Assembly: GCA_023423415.1 (NCBI GenBank)
Contig: JAFAFP010000175.1
Coordinates: 1-7,816, forward strand
Direction: 5' to 3'
From: Pseudomonadota bacterium
GTDB lineage: Bacteria; Pseudomonadota; Alphaproteobacteria; Rhizobiales; Xanthobacteraceae
DNA length: 7,816 nt
Below the pieces are notes generated by a model. That model ran no database searches and was not told the DNA's origin. It was given only the letters and a program-made list of their open reading frames with translations. Made by a program: the position numbers and the translations under genes. Shown here in pieces: positions 1 through 5,294 of this stretch. Within the stretch, counting starts at the first letter, position 1. Each line of letters opens with the position of its first letter.

Positions 1-1022
1 TCTTTCTTGTCGTCACCCTTGAGATCGTCGAGGTCTTCATTGTCCGGTTTTTCTCGATAGCAGTGGTGCGCCTCATCGTTGATGACAACTATGTTCTTAA
101 GGCCCATCAGTTCTTCGGCGACGCGCCGAACCATCTGGCCCTCCGTCTCCTTCGTCACGATGGGCTCATGGCGTCCTTGAAGGAGTGAACGGCCAACCTT
201 GTTGACCTCCAGCGTCTCGCGCAGTTGCAGGGCGTGATAGTTGGTGATGACGATCTTCGCCTTGGCGATGTCATCCAGCATGTCGCCCGGCACAAGCTCC
301 CGTGTGCGGTAGTAGCTTTCCAGGTCGCTGGGCAGAAGGACACGTAACCGGTCCTTGATCGTGATCCCCGGCGCGATTACCAGAAAGCCGCGAGAATAGG
401 CGTTGCTGGTCGGCGAGCGCACTGCGTTGACAGTCTGCCACGCGATTAGCATGGCCATGACTGTGGTCTTGCCTGCACCGGTCGCCATCTTCATGGCGAT
501 GCGCAGAAGTTCGGGGTTCGCCTGTTCGTTCGCCCCGAGGATATGCTCCCAGATCGGCGCATACTGCTTCCGGCTCTTCGCAACCTCCGTCAGCCAAATG
601 ACGGTCTCGACGGCCTCAATCTGGCAGAAAAACGGGCGGACGCCATGAAAGGGGTGCGTCCGCCAGTGTTGAAGCAATCGCGCTGTCGCGGGGCTCACAC
701 CCCAGCTTGACTGCGGCAGCGATCGCCAAGTGGCCAGGTGAGTGCGGATTTCATTGATGATTGGAGTCGGATTATATTCCTGCTCCTCGGTGGAAACGCC
801 GTCGCCGGTTTCGAGCCCGAGATTTCCCTGGCTCTTGTCAGCTCGCTTGCGCTTCTTGCGCGGCTTGGGGACGGGGGTGATGAATTCCGAGCGCCTGCGG
901 CCTTCGCGTGGTGGCTCTTCGAGGGGCTGGCCCTCCTCGTCAAGCGCATGATGGCGACGGGGCTCCTCGTAGGGCGAATTCAGAATTGGGTTGTCGAAGA
1001 AGGTGAGCCCAGAGTCCTTCAT
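1..1022 (-). CDS. Type III restriction-like DEAD/DEAH helicase (BPTD_3080-type), N-terminal 340 residues
   Basis: This is the N-terminal part of an ATP-dependent superfamily 2 helicase of the Res type, expected to translocate DNA as the motor of a restriction system. The frame is open from ATG at 1022 to the window edge. Residues 1-80 form a polar, basic leader rich in K/R. Walker A ATGAGKTT lies near 180-187, motif Ia VIAPGITIKDRL near 215-226 and the DEAH-like Walker B NDEAHH near 315-320. The leader MKDSGLTFFDNPILNSPYEE matches, from memory, the BPTD_3080 group of restriction endonucleases of about 1000 residues, so roughly two thirds, including any nuclease domain, lies outside the window. 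Its start overlaps the stop of the ribbon-helix-helix gene by four bases (ATGA), implying coupled translation. No methyltransferase is visible on this side. Family call is confident; enzymatic activity is inferred. Confidence 0.85.
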   Translation of the reverse strand, partial: MKDSGLTFFDNPILNSPYEEPRRHHALDEEGQPLEEPPREGRRRSEFITPVPKPRKKRKRADKSQGNLGLETGDGVSTEEQEYNPTPIINEIRTHLATWRSLPQSSWGVSPATARLLQHWRTHPFHGVRPFFCQIEAVETVIWLTEVAKSRKQYAPIWEHILGANEQANPELLRIAMKMATGAGKTTVMAMLIAWQTVNAVRSPTSNAYSRGFLVIAPGITIKDRLRVLLPSDLESYYRTRELVPGDMLDDIAKAKIVITNYHALQLRETLEVNKVGRSLLQGRHEPIVTKETEGQMVRRVAEELMGLKNIVVINDEAHHCYREKPDNEDLDDLKGDDKK

Positions 1023-1195
1023 GTCTTGCCCCCCGGCTTTTGGCTGCCCGTTTTAGGCTTCGCTTGCTGAGCAATGTACTCGCGCATGAACTCGCGCAGC
1101 ACCTGCGCAGCAGGCACGTCCTGCCGGTGACAAGCCTCCAAGAACTTGTCCCTCAAGTCGCGCTGTACTCTGATTCGTAACCCTACATCCTTCAT
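1019..1195 (-). CDS. Small ribbon-helix-helix-like protein upstream of the helicase
   Basis: A 58-residue protein with a short basic strand-like start (MKDVGLRIRVQRDLRDKF) followed by two helices (FLEACHRQD, AAQVLREFMREYIAQQ) and a basic, glycine-rich tail. That strand-helix-helix layout and size fit MetJ/Arc-type DNA-binding proteins such as antitoxins and plasmid copy regulators. I start it at ATG 1195 because the residues from there complete the fold. An in-frame GTG at 1222 would add nine residues, and neither start has a good ribosome-binding site. Its TGA overlaps the helicase ATG, so the two are one operon, and it may set expression of the restriction-like helicase. A short inverted repeat (GGC-N6-GCC, 1232-1243) upstream could be an operator but is too weak to assert. 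Role as regulator is inferred. Confidence 0.7.
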   Translation of the reverse strand: MKDVGLRIRVQRDLRDKFLEACHRQDVPAAQVLREFMREYIAQQAKPKTGSQKPGGKT

Positions 1196-1299
1196 GGCCG
1201 TTAGTGTGCCCAATGGATACACGTCATGCTAGGCAAAAATGCCAGATTCCCACAGGCGGCCGGGGAGCGGGCATCCGAGGAGTTTGAGCGGGTACAAGG

Positions 1300-1655
1300 G
1301 GCGGCGATACGCCGTTGGTCGGGTTCAGCGCCGATGCGTTGGCGGAATCCAACCGGCGCACGGTTGGCGCGCATCCAACCCGCGCAGGGGTGGTCAGGAT
1401 TGCACAAGGGCTGGAACGCCCTTTGCTCTCGATGAAATCGTCTCCATGAAATGGTCTGGGGTCTTGGGGGGCAGGAACGCCCTCAAGTCGATGGGTGCAG
1501 GGAGAGCGATGTCTCCCGCGAGTGATGAACCGGCGGCACGGTTCAATGGCGCAAGGCAGGCTCAATGCCTGGTACGCGCCACGGCGAGAGGGATGCAACG
1601 GGAGAGCGCTAGCGTCTCCCTTGCCAAGATTGCGGGTACTACCCCGCACATCTTG
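1300..1655. ncRNA. Array of about twelve hairpins: putative structured non-coding RNA
   Basis: No convincing protein is encoded here. Stem-loops follow one another: 1300-1313, 1338-1353, 1356-1385, 1406-1423, 1430-1440, 1444-1454, 1463-1487, 1500-1517, 1526-1545, 1554-1570, 1595-1624 and 1625-1655. Stems are 4 to 12 bp, and most loops are 6 nt. The last two abut exactly and are the strongest: 10 bp with one bulge, and 12 bp with one bulge and loop TACTAC. Several are near-duplicates: GGGC-wGGAAC-GCCC at 1408-1421 and 1469-1482; GGGAGA...TCTCCC at 1500-1517 and 1600-1620; GTTGG...CCAAC at 1338-1353 and 1363-1379. Between duplicates the stems differ by changes that keep pairing. Strand is unresolved: the G-T pair 1468/1483 is a wobble only in a plus-strand RNA, while the better promoter-like sequence (1664-1692) points to the minus strand. 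It could instead act as folded single-stranded DNA. Confidence 0.45.
1430..1457. repeat. Two tandem 14-bp units forming covarying mini-hairpins
   Basis: Units CGATGAAATCGTCT (1430-1443) and CCATGAAATGGTCT (1444-1457) are head-to-tail copies. Each folds as a 4-bp stem with loop GAA followed by a GTCT/GGTCT linker. The copies differ at only two positions, and those two are partners in the stem: G1431-C1439 in the first becomes C1445-G1453 in the second. The change is therefore fully compensatory. This is direct internal evidence that pairing matters here, and it sits in the middle of the hairpin array. Confidence 0.7.
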
Positions 1656-1663
1656 CACCAGGC

Positions 1664-1692
1664 GCTATGTGTCCTTTGGCTTTTACCGTCAA
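1664..1692 (-). promoter_or_regulatory. Possible minus-strand promoter at the edge of the hairpin array
   Basis: Read on the minus strand, TTGACG (1692-1687) and CATAGC (1669-1664) are separated by exactly 17 bp. The -35 matches TTGACA at five of six positions and the -10 matches TATAAT at only three. Transcription would start near 1657, directly before the strongest hairpin (1655-1625), which is why I report it. It could serve a free RNA or a leader of about 460 nt on the ribbon-helix-helix/helicase operon. The weak -10 keeps confidence low. Confidence 0.3.
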
Positions 1693-1765
1693 ATGCGTCG
1701 CTTATATCGAACAAGTGGATTTGCGCTCCTCCGCCGCGCCGCCCCTGAGGATATTGGTTGTCGGG

Positions 1766-1797
1766 AAAGCAAACGGCGGAGTCCGAAGTCTCCGCCG
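1766..1797 (-). terminator. Rho-independent terminator of the 125-residue protein gene
   Basis: On the minus strand an 8-bp GC-rich stem CGGCGGAG/CTCCGCCG (1797-1790 with 1781-1774) closes around an A-CTTCGG-A loop containing the stable cUUCGg tetraloop, and is followed by TTTGCTTT. It lies 66 bases past the stop codon at 1864 and faces the right way. The T-run is interrupted by GC, so termination may be incomplete. Confidence 0.65.
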
Positions 1798-1863
1798 CCA
1801 CCCTCTTCAGCCGAACCCGTGTGGGGTACGGATTAGCTGATTGATCTTGCTGCCCCGCTCTAC

Positions 1864-2241
1864 TTATAGGCCGTTCTGGTTCGATTGTTCGCGATAGGGC
1901 CGCATCGCAATATCCACAAGATCGGCATAGTCCCGCTGTGTATCCCGGTACAATGCTTGGCAGTCGAAGACCCGCTTGCGCAGCAGCTCGCCTTCCCGCT
2001 GACGGGCCGTCGCCGAAAGCCGTTGGGCGCTCTCCTGAAGCTGCCAACGCCGATAGTCGCCAAGTGCCTTCCAAGTCTTTTCGCGGTAGGTGTCCACCAG
2101 CTCCGACATAGCCTTGACGTCCAGGTAGTCTGGCGTGGCCACGCAACCCGCCCTTTTCAGCACTCGCATCTCGCGGCGCGCATCGTTTGCCGGTAGACGG
2201 TTAACAAGTTTATCCCACATATTTTCTTTGATAATCTTCAT
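1864..2241 (-). CDS. Unrecognised 125-residue charged helical protein
   Basis: I do not recognise this protein. Starting at ATG 2241 it reads MKIIKENMWDKLVNRLP..., then a stretch rich in R, E, Q and A from about residue 40 to 110 with aromatic residues and no Gly/Pro breaks, which predicts long helices or a coiled coil. There is no signal peptide and no membrane segment. Start 2241 is preferred over in-frame ATG 2253 because GGGGAG (2251-2246) sits four bases before it, while nothing resembles a ribosome-binding site before 2253. It is transcribed divergently from the XRE/CDPS-like operon across a shared control region full of repeated sites, so the same regulator probably controls it. A dedicated terminator follows. 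It could be a partner of the divergent operon, but the sequence does not show this. Confidence 0.6.
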   Translation of the reverse strand: MKIIKENMWDKLVNRLPANDARREMRVLKRAGCVATPDYLDVKAMSELVDTYREKTWKALGDYRRWQLQESAQRLSATARQREGELLRKRVFDCQALYRDTQRDYADLVDIAMRPYREQSNQNGL

Positions 2242-2258
2242 TATACTCCCCATTAAAA

Positions 2259-2352
2259 TGAATAATTCACAATCTGAGGTGAATAATTATGTTAATTTTA
2301 TTAAAAATAACTTAACATCGTGAATAATTCCTGTTATATTGTGAAAAATACT
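2259..2352. promoter_or_regulatory. Helically phased operator array in the divergent control region
   Basis: The motif (G)TGAATAATT(CAC), itself a near palindrome, recurs with its first T at 2259, 2280, 2321 and 2342. The last copy is degenerate (GTGAAAAATAC). A fifth weak match (TTAAAAATA) starts at 2301. Steps of 21, 21, 20 and 21 bp equal two helical turns, so all copies face the same side. The copy at 2321 lies in the spacer of the plus-strand promoter and the copy at 2342 at its start point. The copy at 2280 covers a minus-strand -10-like CATAAT (2291-2286). Binding would shut both directions. The neighbouring XRE protein is the obvious ligand, by inference from proximity. The region is strikingly AT-rich against its surroundings. 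Confidence 0.65.
2312..2340 (+). promoter_or_regulatory. Sigma-70-type promoter of the XRE/CDPS-like operon
   Basis: TTAACA (2312-2317), a 17-bp spacer and TATATT (2335-2340) match the consensus well, and TG one base before the -10 makes it an extended -10 promoter. The start point would be near 2347, giving a leader of about 16 nt before the ATG at 2363. Operator copies in the spacer and at the start point predict repression by occlusion. Confidence 0.65.
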
Positions 2353-2362
2353 TTGGATATTC

Positions 2363-2977
2363 ATGGAAACGTCTTTCGTAACGTCCGCGCAGTGCCGAAT
2401 GGCCCGTGCTTACCTCAACTGGTCGCAGCAGGAGCTCGCGGATACAGCCGGTCTCGGCCTCAATACGATCTCAAGCTTTGAGAGGGCCGACCGTGCGGCA
2501 GACGCTCGGACAGTAGGGGCAATCCTCCGGGCCTTTCAGCAGGCCGGGCTTGACTTTGTTGACGGTGGAGTGGTGCCCAAGCAGGTTCGGTCCTATTTGC
2601 TGACCTCATATCTGGAACTTCTCGACGATATACAGTCATCGATGCCCGAAGGCGGCGAGGTTCTGAAACACTGCGTTGATGACAGACGATCTACGCCAGA
2701 AGTGGTGCGCAGAATTGCACAGATGCGCGATTGCGGAATTCGGGAGCGTCTGACCATTTCCGAAGACAATGAATTCATCAATGGACCAGCAGCGCTATAC
2801 CGCAAGATTCCAGCAGGTTACTTCGCCTCGTCGGAGGTGGTCATCATCTATGCCAATAAGGTCGCCTTTTTTGTCGAAGGACAGGCGCTTGTAATCGTAA
2901 GCGACAGTCTCGCTAAAGTTTTCAAGGATCAATTTGAGTATTGGTGGCAAGAAGGGAAGGCTGTGAATGGGGCGTAG
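2363..2977 (+). CDS. XRE-family regulator with a TrmB-like C-terminal domain
   Basis: A 204-residue cytoplasmic DNA-binding protein. Residues 11-68 form a Cro/C1-type helix-turn-helix (ARAYLNWSQQELADTAGLGL, NTISSFE), the version common in alphaproteobacteria where the conserved W-SQ-ELA start of helix 2 is followed by an AFQQAGLDFVDGG end. Residues 75-125 are helical. Residues 126-197 (RERLTISEDNEF, IPAGYFASSEVVIIYANKVA, then a hydrophobic strand and KVFKDQFEYWW) resemble the C-terminal effector domain of TrmB-type regulators, which ends in a similar aromatic helix. It probably represses its own promoter and the divergent gene through the phased sites upstream, and the C-terminal domain may sense a ligand or event that relieves repression. 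The ATG at 2363 has only a weak ribosome-binding site. It overlaps the next gene by 11 bases, so the two are coupled. Confidence 0.8.
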   Translation: METSFVTSAQCRMARAYLNWSQQELADTAGLGLNTISSFERADRAADARTVGAILRAFQQAGLDFVDGGVVPKQVRSYLLTSYLELLDDIQSSMPEGGEVLKHCVDDRRSTPEVVRRIAQMRDCGIRERLTISEDNEFINGPAALYRKIPAGYFASSEVVIIYANKVAFFVEGQALVIVSDSLAKVFKDQFEYWWQEGKAVNGA

Positions 2978-3743
2978 GAATTGGCGAGGATTTGCTGAGT
3001 TTGAAATGCCGTGCGGCGCGCGAGAGGCCGTGATGACGGTTTGTCCTGGGAATCCAGAACAAGAAGGACGACGCTTCCGCGCTATCATGGAAGCGGCGGG
3101 CGCTAAATTGGATCGCCTGATTATCGTGGAGGCTGGCGACCTCGGATATCACAACCTCAAGCGATTGGTTCCAAAGAGCGAGGCTAAAGCGTTCGCTCGA
3201 CTTCGCGGCGAGCGTTGGCTTGAAACGCATCAGCCCGCCATTGACGAATACATGAGTGGCCGCTGCGAGATTGTGCCAATGCGTGAGGTTGTCTCAGACA
3301 ACAGCTACGAAAGGCGCATAGAACTGATTAAGGCCATCTATGCACGAGGCTGCAATCCGGTGACGCAATGGTTCGACTATTCTCTTGACTTGGATGTCGA
3401 GAGTCGGGCGGCCCGTCGCGCCAAAATCGGGGTCCTGATAGAGCCTTGGGCCATCCGCGAAAGCGCGCTCGATTATCTCTGCGATGAATACGCCATGCGG
3501 TCTCTCATGCGCGAACAATTCGGCCGCGACGAAATTTACCTCGGCTTAGCGGTAACGGATGCTGAGTTGTTTCAGCGAGAGAATTTTGATCGCGAGATAG
3601 ATCTCAGGTTGCCGCAAGTTCGGCCGATTACTTTGCGCGAAGTGAAGATGGTGCACGTCGAGAGTATTGGGCAGGCCGTTCCGGCAAGCGAGCAAGCTAT
3701 ACCGCAATATGCGCGCGATCTCGGAATGGTTATCAACGGTTAG
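2967..3743 (+). CDS. Cyclodipeptide synthase-like protein with Cys in place of the catalytic Ser
   Basis: The 258-residue product resembles tRNA-dependent cyclodipeptide synthases, which take two aminoacyl-tRNAs and join the amino acids into a cyclic dipeptide. VCPGNP (residues 25-30) aligns with ISAGNS of AlbC, putting Cys26 where AlbC has nucleophile Ser37 and Asn29 at Asn40. YLCDE (170-174) reproduces the Tyr178-x3-Glu182 pair, and the nucleophile-to-Tyr distance (144 against 141) agrees. A central Rossmann-like strand, LDRLIIVEAGDLGYHNLKR (48-66), and a basic helix near 116-128 also fit. The AlbC Tyr202-His203 pair is not evident; the matching stretch reads EIYLGLAVTD. The AlbC alignment is from memory. 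The gene begins inside the regulator gene, with a strong site (AGGGAAGG, 2953-2960) six bases before ATG, so regulator and enzyme are a unit. A conflict role acting on aminoacyl-tRNA is possible but inferred. Confidence 0.55.
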   Translation: MGRRNWRGFAEFEMPCGAREAVMTVCPGNPEQEGRRFRAIMEAAGAKLDRLIIVEAGDLGYHNLKRLVPKSEAKAFARLRGERWLETHQPAIDEYMSGRCEIVPMREVVSDNSYERRIELIKAIYARGCNPVTQWFDYSLDLDVESRAARRAKIGVLIEPWAIRESALDYLCDEYAMRSLMREQFGRDEIYLGLAVTDAELFQRENFDREIDLRLPQVRPITLREVKMVHVESIGQAVPASEQAIPQYARDLGMVING

Positions 3744-3847
3744 TCACGTTGCCGGTTCGGAGCCTACGGCGGAGGAAGATCTCGACATCAGCCCGAGTGC
3801 CGTGCCGAAAATTCTGGCTCCGGGCATGTAGGATGTTTCCGGGTGGC

Positions 3848-4885
3848 TTACGACTTGTCAGAAAGTGTACGAATGTAGGCTGATCGTTCAGCTATGACCT
3901 CCTCTCCGAGCCAGCCTTGTATGACCTCGGGAAGCCATTGCTGGTTCGCCTCGATCCAATATCGCGCTTGTTGCTCAGGATTGAGCATATCCCAGAACGT
4001 CGTCAGCAAAGCTTCATGGGCCGCATGGGATGCCCAATCTCGACGCCATCGGATAATCCGATGGAGATTGAGTAGCGTGGGCTCCATCTGCCGGATCGCG
4101 GCTTCGACATAATAGAAGGTGTCGAATGGTGTACTGGCTTCGCCTCCGGGCTTTGTCTCGTCGAGAGCGTTCATCAGCACCGATGATAAATCGTCTAAAT
4201 TATCATTCGGTCCCTCAATCCAGGTTGCGATAAGCTGTTCCAGCCGCTCTTCGGTTGGGTGTGACACCCCTGCCATTCTTGCCTCCGTGCTTGTCATTCT
4301 GATGTCGGCGGATTCCTCCGCTTCTTGCTGAACCCGTATCTGCTCAATTTGTCGGAAGAGCTGCGGAACTCCCCTGCCAACGTAATTTGCAAGCTCATCC
4401 CTGCGGACAGTGCGCTGCCGGTCGAGAAGATAATCAGTCGCGCGCAAGAATCCGCCTATTCGCAAGGGACGATTCAGCGGCCCTGACAGCCTAAGGGCTT
4501 TCTTCATGTCGAGTTCAAGTTCGTAGCTGTGGCGTTCGCGAAACAGGCCGTGCGCGTCTTCCAGATGAAACAGCAGCTCGGCGATGTGATCTGGTTTCGT
4601 ACGCCTAGTTACGCCCCGCCTCTTGCCTAGCGCGGGCTGTATATCCCTGAGCTTGGCATCGAGCAGATTTTCGTCCACATCGTCGTCATCGCGGACTTGC
4701 GCGTGAAAATCGCTCTTGGAAAAATACCCAACCTCAATCAGACGGCGACGGAACAGTTCGTAGAGCTTGCGAACCGTCACATAGCTTAGCCGCACCTCTT
4801 TTATGGCCTCTGTCGGGCTCTTCCTGGCGGCGAACAGGCCGATCACTCTCTCGACGTGGTAGTCCGAAATCTTGGACGACGCCAA
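3848..4885 (-). CDS. Unidentified 345-residue protein with N-terminal transposase-like HTH
   Basis: I cannot name this protein. Residues 5-50 (ISDYHVERVIGLF, SPTEAIKEVRLSYVTVRKLYELFRRRLI) look like the helix-turn-helix that starts IS1595-type transposases, but no DDE catalytic pattern follows, so it is not a recognisable transposase. Residues 60-120 are acidic then basic. The C-terminal half (about 190-340) is helical and tryptophan-rich (WIEGPND, IIRWRRDWASHAAHEAL, WIEANQQWLPEVIQGWLGEE). No membrane or signal segment is seen. The longest start is TTG at 4885 with no clear ribosome-binding site. The frame stays open upstream, through a basic stretch (residues like KIRKKRQKKPRSR), to a stop near 4999, without ATG or GTG, so the true start may be unusual. 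It converges on the CDPS-like gene and is backed against the recombinase module. Confidence 0.7.
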   Translation of the reverse strand: MASSKISDYHVERVIGLFAARKSPTEAIKEVRLSYVTVRKLYELFRRRLIEVGYFSKSDFHAQVRDDDDVDENLLDAKLRDIQPALGKRRGVTRRTKPDHIAELLFHLEDAHGLFRERHSYELELDMKKALRLSGPLNRPLRIGGFLRATDYLLDRQRTVRRDELANYVGRGVPQLFRQIEQIRVQQEAEESADIRMTSTEARMAGVSHPTEERLEQLIATWIEGPNDNLDDLSSVLMNALDETKPGGEASTPFDTFYYVEAAIRQMEPTLLNLHRIIRWRRDWASHAAHEALLTTFWDMLNPEQQARYWIEANQQWLPEVIQGWLGEEVIAERSAYIRTLSDKS

Positions 4886-5122
4886 GAAGCGCGAGCGTGG
4901 TTTCTTTTGCCTCTTTTTCCGGATTTTCTGAACACCTATAACCGATTGTAATCGCGCTCCAATTAATCTGGCGTTGGTGCCGAAACGGGGGCGTTTGCTT
5001 TATAATTCCCGGGCGCTCTGTGTTGAATGGCCCTTGCGGTCGATGGCATACATAAGAAGCGACCATCGCAGTCTTCTGATGATTTCCGTTTTTAAGGCGG
5101 AATCCGCGAAGGAGGACCAGCG
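4886..5122. other. Gene-poor intergenic region between the HTH protein and the recombinase module
   Basis: No protein with convincing character is seen. A perfect TATAAT on the plus strand (5001-5006) has no matching -35 at 16-18 bp. On the minus strand the same AT-rich patch reads TATAAA with a weak TCAACA 16 bp before it, and could be the promoter of the 345-residue gene. A small inverted repeat, GCGG-AAT-CCGC, lies at about 5096-5106. I see no attachment-site repeat matching the tRNA at 7116-7162. Confidence 0.4.
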
Positions 5123-5218
5123 ATGCGAGGCTTTCCACAGTCATTGCCACTCGTCAGAGCAAGTGACCGGCCACCTGACCGGCACCGCCTGCGTGAACCT
5201 CCCAAATGTTTGGTCTAG
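5123..5218 (+). CDS. Possible 31-residue small protein or leader peptide
   Basis: ATG at 5123 is preceded at seven bases by AAGGAGG (5109-5115), a perfect ribosome-binding site. That is the only reason to report it. The product MRGFPQSLPLVRASDRPPDR... is Arg/Pro-rich and 31 residues long, ending in TAG at 5216-5218. It stops just before the LexA-box promoter of the recombinase operon, so it would belong to a separate, upstream transcript. I recognise no family, and a chance AAGGAGG is quite possible. Confidence 0.25.
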   Translation: MRGFPQSLPLVRASDRPPDRHRLREPPKCLV

Positions 5219-5229
5219 GACTAAATTCC

Positions 5230-5258
5230 TTGAATGTTCCTTATTTGTTCTTTATGCT
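5230..5258 (+). promoter_or_regulatory. Promoter of the recombinase operon
   Basis: TTGAAT (5230-5235), a 17-bp spacer and TATGCT (5253-5258) give a plausible sigma-70-type promoter, each box matching four of six positions. Start would be near 5265, about 30 nt before the ATG at 5295. The spacer is occupied by the LexA box. Confidence 0.5.
5236..5250 (+). promoter_or_regulatory. LexA (SOS) box, GTTC-N7-GTTC
   Basis: GTTC at 5236-5239 and GTTC at 5247-5250 are separated by exactly seven bases (CTTATTT). This is the direct-repeat SOS box established for alphaproteobacterial LexA. It lies wholly between the -35 and -10 of the recombinase promoter, where bound LexA would block polymerase. No other copy was noticed in the window. 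Confidence 0.6.
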
Positions 5259-5294
5259 GACGATTGGATCGCCAGCGTGAAGAAAGGAGGCGGA

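Noticed and set aside
1300..1655. CRISPR array or type III toxin-antitoxin RNA repeats
   Set aside because: Repeats are imperfect, of varied length and irregularly spaced, with no constant repeat/spacer pattern and no adjacent toxin gene.
1224..1748. Open frames of 144 (minus) and 169 (plus) codons across the hairpin array
   Set aside because: Low-complexity, Arg/Pro/Ser-rich products, no ribosome-binding site, and the hairpin duplications shift frame relative to them; GC-rich chance frames.
1562..2146. 194-codon minus-strand frame overlapping the 125-residue gene
   Set aside because: It runs through the terminator and into the hairpin array, and the competing frame has a ribosome-binding site and a terminator.
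2922..3230. Minus-strand frame opposite the CDPS-like gene
   Set aside because: Shadow of the well-supported plus-strand gene; no start signal.
3758..3822. Inverted repeat CGGAGCC/GGCTCCG between the convergent genes as a terminator
   Set aside because: The arms are 51 bases apart and no T-run follows on either strand.
4734..5150. 138-codon minus-strand frame overlapping the start of the 345-residue gene
   Set aside because: No ribosome-binding site and no protein-like pattern. A frameshift joining it to the 345-residue frame was considered but nothing supports it.
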